DNA of 17,787 nucleotides from Eubacterium sp. (GTDB taxonomy: Bacteria > Bacillota_A > Clostridia > Lachnospirales > Lachnospiraceae), in NCBI GenBank assembly GCA_023663915.1, contig JAMPGN010000071.1, positions 1 through 17,787 on the forward strand, given 5' to 3'. Each line of letters starts with the position of its first letter. Within the stretch, counting starts at the first letter, position 1. The notes below the pieces were generated by a model. That model saw only the letters and a program-made list of their open reading frames with translations. It made no database searches and was not told where the DNA came from. Positions 13,566-17,787 of the stretch are shown here, piece after piece. The translations under genes were made by a program, and so were the position numbers.

Positions 13566-13919
13566 CTACTCTTCTTCCAGCACAGTCTGGTCATGCAGAA
13601 TAAAAACGCGGTAATACAACTGTAATGATGCAAGCATCTCTTGTCTGTTTCTGCGGATCTCACCCACCAGAAGCCCGCTGCTGATCTCATCGTAGAGCAA
13701 ATCGTCCTCTTTGGCATCCGTCTCCAAAGAAACACTCCCGTCTTCCTCGAAGACAATGGTAAATATTCCGCCCACTTCCTCCGTAAAAAGGACACAGATC
13801 ACATGCAGTTCCTCTTTGATGGATTCCGGAATTCCCGCAAACTGCTCATTAAAATAATATTTCTGCTCATAGGCATTAGCGCCGCACAGCACCACTCTTT
13901 TATTCCTATTTTCACTCAT
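13566..13919 (-). CDS. Small conserved protein, DUF6145-like
   Basis: This is a 117-residue soluble protein starting M-S-E-N-R-N-K-R-V-V-L-C-G-A-N-A-Y-E-Q-K-Y-Y-F-N. It contains F-G-xx-P-like L-P-E-S-I-K-E-E-L region variants and ends in acidic residues. It resembles a Lachnospiraceae family of unknown function that sits between birA and dusB, which I recall as DUF6145. There are no catalytic motifs, cysteines in pairs or membrane segments. The start at 13919 is chosen because it fits the family length and follows the birA stop by 7 nt, with TAGGG at that stop acting as a weak SD. Extending the frame upstream would run into birA. Probably cotranscribed with birA. Confidence 0.78.
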   Translation of the reverse strand: MSENRNKRVVLCGANAYEQKYYFNEQFAGIPESIKEELHVICVLFTEEVGGIFTIVFEEDGSVSLETDAKEDDLLYDEISSGLLVGEIRRNRQEMLASLQLYYRVFILHDQTVLEEE

Positions 13920-13926
13920 ATCTGCC

Positions 13927-14946
13927 CTACACATACCCATACAATCCGCGTACCGACACTTCCCCGGCATAGACTTGCACGATCTCTCCGTTTTCTTTTT
14001 CGACAAGCAATTCTCCCTTATCGTTGATACCGCGTGACACTCCGGTATATTCGCCTGCCAGGTCCAAAACCCGGACTTCTCCGCCTACTCCCTGCAAATG
14101 CTGCTGATAGGCTTCTCTAAGCCCCGACAAATCCAATGTTTTCAGGAATATTGCGTAATTCTCCTCGAACCTAAGAAGAATCTTTTCTAAAAGCCCCGCG
14201 CGGTTGATCTGTCGTCCTGTCTCGATCTTGAGGGATGTTGCCGTCGCTCGGATCCCTTCTTCAAATTCTTCCGGGCTTGCATTATTGACATTGATTCCTG
14301 CCCCTACAACAATATATTGTATCTCATGCATATCCGGTGTCATGGTCATCTCCGTCAGCATTCCGCAGATTTTCTTCTTATTGAGGACAATATCGTTGGG
14401 CCACTTGATCGTCGTGACTGCGCTCCCCACGCCCTCCAGCACATCCTCCACTGCCTCCGCCACGCTTAAGGCCATCACCAGCGTGACCATCGACGCTTTA
14501 TCCGGCGCAAACTCCGGCCGGAGCAATATCGTAAACGCAAGCGCAGTGCCGGACAACGTCTGCCACCCTCTGCCGCGACGCCCTTTACCCGCACTCTGAA
14601 TATCCGCTACTACCACGGTGCCATGAGGATCGCCCTCCTCGCCACATCGTTTGGCATCATTGTTGGTCGAACCCGTTACATCATGATAGTATATTTTCCT
14701 GCCCGCCCATTCGGTCGTCAGCCTGCTGGCAATCTCACTCTCCGACAGGATATCCTCCGATCCTTCAATCAGACGGTATCCCTTGCCCGATACCGATTCG
14801 ATTCGATAACCATCTTCTTTTAACTGATTAATTACTTTCCAGACGGCAGTCCTTGTGACGCCGAATCGTGCGCAAAGCTGCTGCCCGGACACATATCCTC
14901 CACTGTTTCTTAGTAATGCTAAAATATCTGTCTTATCTGTTTTCAT
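13927..14946 (-). CDS. birA: Bifunctional biotin-[acetyl-CoA carboxylase] ligase / biotin operon repressor
   Basis: The 339-residue product has an N-terminal winged helix (about 1-62, V-S-G-Q-Q-L-C-A-R-F-G-V-T-R-T-A-V-W-K). A catalytic biotin ligase domain follows, with G-S-T-N (92-95), the biotinyl-AMP loop G-K-G-R-R-G-R-G-W (120-128), K-W-P-N-D (181-185) and G-M-L-T-E (195-199). The C-terminal SH3-like domain ends in V-R-G-L-Y-G-Y-V. It attaches biotin to carboxylase carrier proteins and, through the HTH, probably represses biotin genes. AAGGGGA abuts the ATG, a short spacing. It follows argF by 40 nt and precedes the small DUF6145-like gene by 7 nt. Complete and ordinary. Confidence 0.95.
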   Translation of the reverse strand: MKTDKTDILALLRNSGGYVSGQQLCARFGVTRTAVWKVINQLKEDGYRIESVSGKGYRLIEGSEDILSESEIASRLTTEWAGRKIYYHDVTGSTNNDAKRCGEEGDPHGTVVVADIQSAGKGRRGRGWQTLSGTALAFTILLRPEFAPDKASMVTLVMALSVAEAVEDVLEGVGSAVTTIKWPNDIVLNKKKICGMLTEMTMTPDMHEIQYIVVGAGINVNNASPEEFEEGIRATATSLKIETGRQINRAGLLEKILLRFEENYAIFLKTLDLSGLREAYQQHLQGVGGEVRVLDLAGEYTGVSRGINDKGELLVEKENGEIVQVYAGEVSVRGLYGYV

Positions 14947-14986
14947 TCCCCTTAAAACAACCTCACTACAAATAGAACCACTAACT

Positions 14987-16024
14987 TTATATTCCTAACG
15001 TTACTGCCATCACAGCCTTGATGCTGTGCATACGATTTTCCGCCTCATCGAACACGATCGACTGCGCGGACTCAAATACCTCGTCTGTCACCTCCATTTC
15101 GCTGATACCGTATTTCTCATAGATTTCCCTTCCGACTCCGGTCTTTAAATCGTGAAAAGCAGGCAGGCAGTGCATGAACACCGCGTCCTCGCCAGCATAC
15201 TCCATCACTTGGCGATTCACCTGGTAAGGCATTAAATCATGCAGTCTACTGTTCCACACTTCTTCCGGCTCTCCCATGGAAACCCATACATCCGTATAAA
15301 TCACATCCGCGCCGCCCGCGCCTTCAGCCACGTCTTCCGTCAGCCTGATACTGCCTCCAGTCTGCGCTGCAATTCCCTCACAAGTGCGCACCAGTTCTTT
15401 ATCCGGAAAATAATCTTTGGTCGTGCAGGCAGTAAAATGCATACCCATTTTCGCACAGGCTACCATCAGGGAGTTACCCATGTTATAGCGCGCATCTCCC
15501 ATATAGGTCAGTTTGATCCCCTGCAGACGTCCAAAATGCTCTCTTATGGTCAAAAGATCCGCCAACATCTGCGTCGGATGAAACTCATTCGTCAATCCGT
15601 TCCACACCGGCACACCGGCATATTTTGCCAGCTCTTCCACAATTTCCTGCCCGTATCCGCGATACTCGATTCCCTCAAACATGCGTCCTAAAACGCGCGC
15701 CGTATCCGCAATACTCTCTTTTTTGCCGATCTGAGAACCCGACGGGTCTAAATAAGTCGTTCCCATACCGAGATCGTGAGCCGCCACCTCGAAGGAACAA
15801 CGGGTTCTCGTACTCGTTTTTTCAAAAATGAGCGCGACATTCTTGCCTCTGTGGATATCGACGGGAATACCTTTCTTTTTCTTCTCCTTTAAATCCGCCG
15901 CCACATCCAGCATGTATGTAATCTCCTCGGATGTAAAATCTAAGAGTTTCAAAAAATTACGTCCTGTTAAATTGATGCCAGTCTTACTTCCTGTCTCCAT
16001 TGTCTCCTGTCTCCATTCGCTCAT
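14987..16024 (-). CDS. argF: Ornithine carbamoyltransferase
   Basis: The 345-residue enzyme condenses carbamoyl phosphate and ornithine to citrulline in arginine synthesis, or runs in reverse in the arginine deiminase pathway. It has the carbamoyl-phosphate motif S-T-R-T-R (71-75), H-P-T-Q (149-152), D-V-W-V-S-M-G (245-251, ornithine loop) and H-C-L-P (285-288). No other arginine genes are visible, so argF versus arcB cannot be decided from the window. The start is uncertain: the ATG at 16024 has a weak GGCGGA about 12 nt upstream, while the in-frame ATG at 16000 has AGGAG three nt before it. The first ~17 residues lie outside the conserved family core. birA follows. Confidence 0.93.
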   Translation of the reverse strand: MSEWRQETMETGSKTGINLTGRNFLKLLDFTSEEITYMLDVAADLKEKKKKGIPVDIHRGKNVALIFEKTSTRTRCSFEVAAHDLGMGTTYLDPSGSQIGKKESIADTARVLGRMFEGIEYRGYGQEIVEELAKYAGVPVWNGLTNEFHPTQMLADLLTIREHFGRLQGIKLTYMGDARYNMGNSLMVACAKMGMHFTACTTKDYFPDKELVRTCEGIAAQTGGSIRLTEDVAEGAGGADVIYTDVWVSMGEPEEVWNSRLHDLMPYQVNRQVMEYAGEDAVFMHCLPAFHDLKTGVGREIYEKYGISEMEVTDEVFESAQSIVFDEAENRMHSIKAVMAVTLGI

Positions 16025-16050
16025 TATTATTGTTATCCGCCCGCCGCTGG

Positions 16051-16078
16051 GTTATATAACAAGAAAATCGCTTCGCAA
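16051..16078 (-). promoter_or_regulatory. Possible argF promoter overlapping the proximal 53-bp repeat
   Basis: On the minus strand TTGCGA (16078-16073) and TATAAC (16056-16051) are separated by 16 nt. The -10 lies in the 10-bp palindrome GTTATATAAC (16051-16060). The -35 is inside repeat unit 1; in unit 2 the same place reads TCGCGA. Moderate match only. Confidence 0.35.
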
Positions 16079-16164
16079 TTATCTTAACATCATCGATCAA
16101 TTTCCTATAACACAAGAAAATCGCTTCGCGATTATCTTAACATCATCAAGCAATTTCCTATAGC
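16059..16164. repeat. Two tandem 53-bp repeats upstream of argF
   Basis: Unit 1 is 16059-16111 and unit 2 is 16112-16164, differing at only a few positions. Each contains the hairpin AATCGC-TTC-GCGATT (one mismatch in unit 1) and the shared block ATTATCTTAACATCATC. They fill the gap between the SPFH gene and argF. Confidence 0.85.
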
Positions 16165-16171
16165 AGTACAT

Positions 16172-16197
16172 AATAGGACGGCTCCGCAGAACCGTCC
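16172..16197 (-). terminator. Hairpin downstream of the SPFH gene, possible terminator
   Basis: On the minus strand GGACGG pairs with CCGTCC (16197-16176). The stem can extend to nine pairs, counting one G-T pair, around a TGCG loop. It begins 15 nt after the SPFH stop codon. The bases after it (TATTATG) are only weakly T-rich, so termination strength is uncertain. Confidence 0.45.
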
Positions 16198-16212
16198 ACA
16201 ATCATTCAAAAA

Positions 16213-17133
16213 TTATTTCCACACTTCTTTTACAGAGGAAGCAAGTCCTGCCAACCCTTGAATCTCGGAAGGAATAATAATCTTGGTTGCCTGTCCGTCT
16301 GCCGCTTTCTCAAATGCCTCAAGGCTCTTGATCTTAAGCACTGACTCGTCTGCGCCCGCCTCGCGTATCATTCGGATACCGTCTGCGGTAGCCTGCTGAA
16401 CTTTCAAAATCGCCTCAGCCTCACCTTCTGCCTCGCGTATCATCTTCTCTTTCTGCGCTTCCGCACGAAGGATCGCTGACTGTTTCTCCGCCTCCGCCTC
16501 TAAGATCGCAGATTCTTTCTTACCTTCTGCCACGAGGACGGTGGACTTCTTCTCACCTTCTGCACGAAGGATCGCTTCACGGCGTTCACGTTCCGCCTTC
16601 ATCTGCTTCTCCATCGCGTCCTGAATCGCCGCCGGCGGAATGATATTCTTAAGTTCGACACGGTTTACTTTGATACCCCAGGGATCTGTCGCGATATCAA
16701 GCGACGCCCGCATCTTCGTGTTAATCACTTCCCTTGAAGTGAGCGTCTGATCGAGTTCCATCTCACCGATAATATTACGAAGCGTTGTGGCGGTCAAATT
16801 CTCGATCGCCATGATCGGATTCTCCACGCCGTATGCAAAAAGTTTCGGGTCCGTGATCTGGAAAAATACGACCGTATCAATTCTCATGGTTACGTTATCT
16901 TTCGTGATTACCGGCTGAGGTGCAAAGTCCACAACCTGCTCTTTCAAGATAACCCTCTTAGCCACTTTATCGATAAATGGCACCTTGATATGAAGACCAA
17001 CCGACCATGTCTGCTGATAAGCGCCCAATCTCTCTACCACATAGGCATGTGCCTGCGGAACGATCTTGATACAGGATAACAGAATCAACACAATCAAAAT
17101 CAAAACTACAACTAATGCAATAATTCCACCCAT
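16213..17133 (-). CDS. SPFH/band 7 (stomatin-like) membrane protein
   Basis: The 306-residue protein has one N-terminal membrane helix (about 3-24). A band 7 domain follows (R-L-G-A-Y-Q-Q-T-W-S-V-G-L-H-I-K-V-P-F-I-D, then D-N-V-T-M-R-I-D-T-V-V-F-F-Q-I-T-D-P). A long Ala/Glu/Lys-rich coiled coil spans about 170-240 with repeated A-E-G-E-K-K / E-A-E-A-E-K-Q units. Such slipin/QmcA-like proteins form large oligomeric rings on membranes and are linked to microdomains and membrane protein quality control. It starts 2 nt after the nfeD stop, with GAGAGG just upstream inside nfeD. NfeD-SPFH pairing is a well-known conserved operon and supports the call. Confidence 0.94.
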   Translation of the reverse strand: MGGIIALVVVLILIVLILLSCIKIVPQAHAYVVERLGAYQQTWSVGLHIKVPFIDKVAKRVILKEQVVDFAPQPVITKDNVTMRIDTVVFFQITDPKLFAYGVENPIMAIENLTATTLRNIIGEMELDQTLTSREVINTKMRASLDIATDPWGIKVNRVELKNIIPPAAIQDAMEKQMKAERERREAILRAEGEKKSTVLVAEGKKESAILEAEAEKQSAILRAEAQKEKMIREAEGEAEAILKVQQATADGIRMIREAGADESVLKIKSLEAFEKAADGQATKIIIPSEIQGLAGLASSVKEVWK

Positions 17134-17135
17134 TT

Positions 17136-17594
17136 TTATACCTCTCTTCTCTCCTCAACGACCAGTTTTACGCCGTTGATCGCTAATACGGTGGTAACTG
17201 TGCCAACCGGCAGTTTCACACCATCTACTCTGGTTCTCGCTGACCATTCCATACCGCCGACATTAACCTGTCCGATCCCTTGAAGATTATCAATCTCGCT
17301 GATCACAATCGCCTGACGCCCTACAAGACTCTCCGCGTTGGTTCTGACTCTGTCCTTGTTAAAATACTTGACTGCAAGCGGTCTCGTGAAAAACAGTAAC
17401 ACGGCAGATACAAGCAGAAAAAGAATAATCTGCAAGAAAAGCGGTGCATGAAACAACGATGCGATCGTCGCTACAAGCGCCCCGCCCGCAAACCAGACAG
17501 TCGTGAGTCCCATCGTAAGCAATTCTATGATGACTAATACCACCAGAACGACCAGCCAGAACACGGTCATACTCAAATTAGCCACAAAAGCCAT
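17136..17594 (-). CDS. NfeD-family membrane protein
   Basis: The 152-residue protein has two to three N-terminal hydrophobic helices (about 8-28, 31-46 and 52-72). A C-terminal OB-fold of the NfeD type follows (S-L-V-G-R-Q-A-I-V-I-S-E-I, G-Q-V-N-V-G-G-M-E-W-S-A-R and V-G-T-V-T-T-V-L-A-I-N-G-V-K-L-V-V-E). This is the short form without a ClpP-like protease domain. It is the usual partner of the SPFH protein encoded 2 nt downstream, probably forming a membrane complex with it. AAGGGAGTGAGG lies before the ATG. Confidence 0.93.
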   Translation of the reverse strand: MAFVANLSMTVFWLVVLVVLVIIELLTMGLTTVWFAGGALVATIASLFHAPLFLQIILFLLVSAVLLFFTRPLAVKYFNKDRVRTNAESLVGRQAIVISEIDNLQGIGQVNVGGMEWSARTRVDGVKLPVGTVTTVLAINGVKLVVEERREV

Positions 17595-17649
17595 CAGTCC
17601 TCACTCCCTTTCTCTTACTATATACTGCTATTCCTGCAATATACACAGT

Positions 17650-17681
17650 GTAGCCGCGCGGCTGACATGCTTCGCGGCTAC
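17650..17681. promoter_or_regulatory. Hairpin/palindrome in the nfeD leader
   Basis: GTAGCCGCG (17650-17658) and CGCGGCTAC (17673-17681) are perfect 9-bp complements. The first arm also belongs to a 12-bp perfect palindrome AGCCGCGCGGCT (17652-17663), so two exclusive structures are possible. It lies between a likely -10 and the nfeD start, that is, in the 5' leader. Confidence 0.5.
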
Positions 17682-17696
17682 CCTATATTTTACTAT

Positions 17697-17702
17697 ATTA
17701 TA
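17697..17702 (-). promoter_or_regulatory. Putative -10 element of the nfeD-SPFH operon
   Basis: On the minus strand a consensus TATAAT (17702-17697) lies about 100 nt upstream of nfeD. No good -35 is seen at 16-18 nt spacing, so the promoter call is tentative. Confidence 0.35.
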
Positions 17703-17787
17703 CCCAATCTGACAAGCATTACCCGGATATCTTCAGGATAAACTTATAAACTGTTATTTCAACCAACCCCATTATGGGATCTTTAAA

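Overview
The window looks like a chromosomal segment of a low-to-moderate-GC Firmicute, most likely a Lachnospiraceae-type Clostridium. Supporting this are the AGGAGG-type ribosome binding sites, the argF-birA-(DUF6145-like)-dusB and greA-lysS neighbourhoods, and the flavour of the Fic, AlkZ-related/EVE and HD-domain proteins. This placement is inferred from gene content only. Every gene I accept lies on the minus strand, so transcription runs from high to low coordinates.

Left half (1-8440), accessory. Reading in the direction of transcription: a Fic-domain protein (8440-7205) with a heptad repeat linker; an AlkZ-related/EVE-domain protein (7147-5990); an AIM24/TIGR00266 family protein (5939-5259); a hicA-hicB toxin-antitoxin pair (5119-4505); a DUF234-type AAA ATPase (4231-2837) followed by a GNAT acetyltransferase (2811-2311); an Xre-ImmA/IrrE protein overlapping a PIN-domain gene (2210-654); and an MNT nucleotidyltransferase-HEPN pair (537-1) that runs off the window edge. 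The main observation is that the toxin-type genes hicA, PIN and HEPN each need a frameshift to read through, and so does MNT. The hicB and xre-immA antitoxin-type genes are intact and keep plausible promoters with operator-like palindromes.

Right half (8566-17787), mostly core genome: nfeD and an SPFH/stomatin gene (17594-16213); argF (16024-14987); birA, a small DUF6145-like gene and dusB (14946-12512); an unrecognised 330-residue protein (12340-11348); greA (11231-10749); and lysS (10704-8566). LysRS is fused in frame to a C-terminal HD-domain phosphohydrolase. The junction contains a complete Shine-Dalgarno sequence and ATG, so the HD protein could also be made separately. No frameshifts were found in this roughly 9 kb half, which argues that those on the left are real decay rather than poor sequence.

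Non-coding structure includes a 133-bp nested inverted-repeat element (12349-12481) just before the 330-residue gene, two 53-bp tandem repeats upstream of argF (16059-16164), a palindrome-rich nfeD leader, and promoter/operator arrangements upstream of hicAB, the ATPase and xre-immA. I found no rRNA, tRNA, CRISPR array, transposase or prophage gene.
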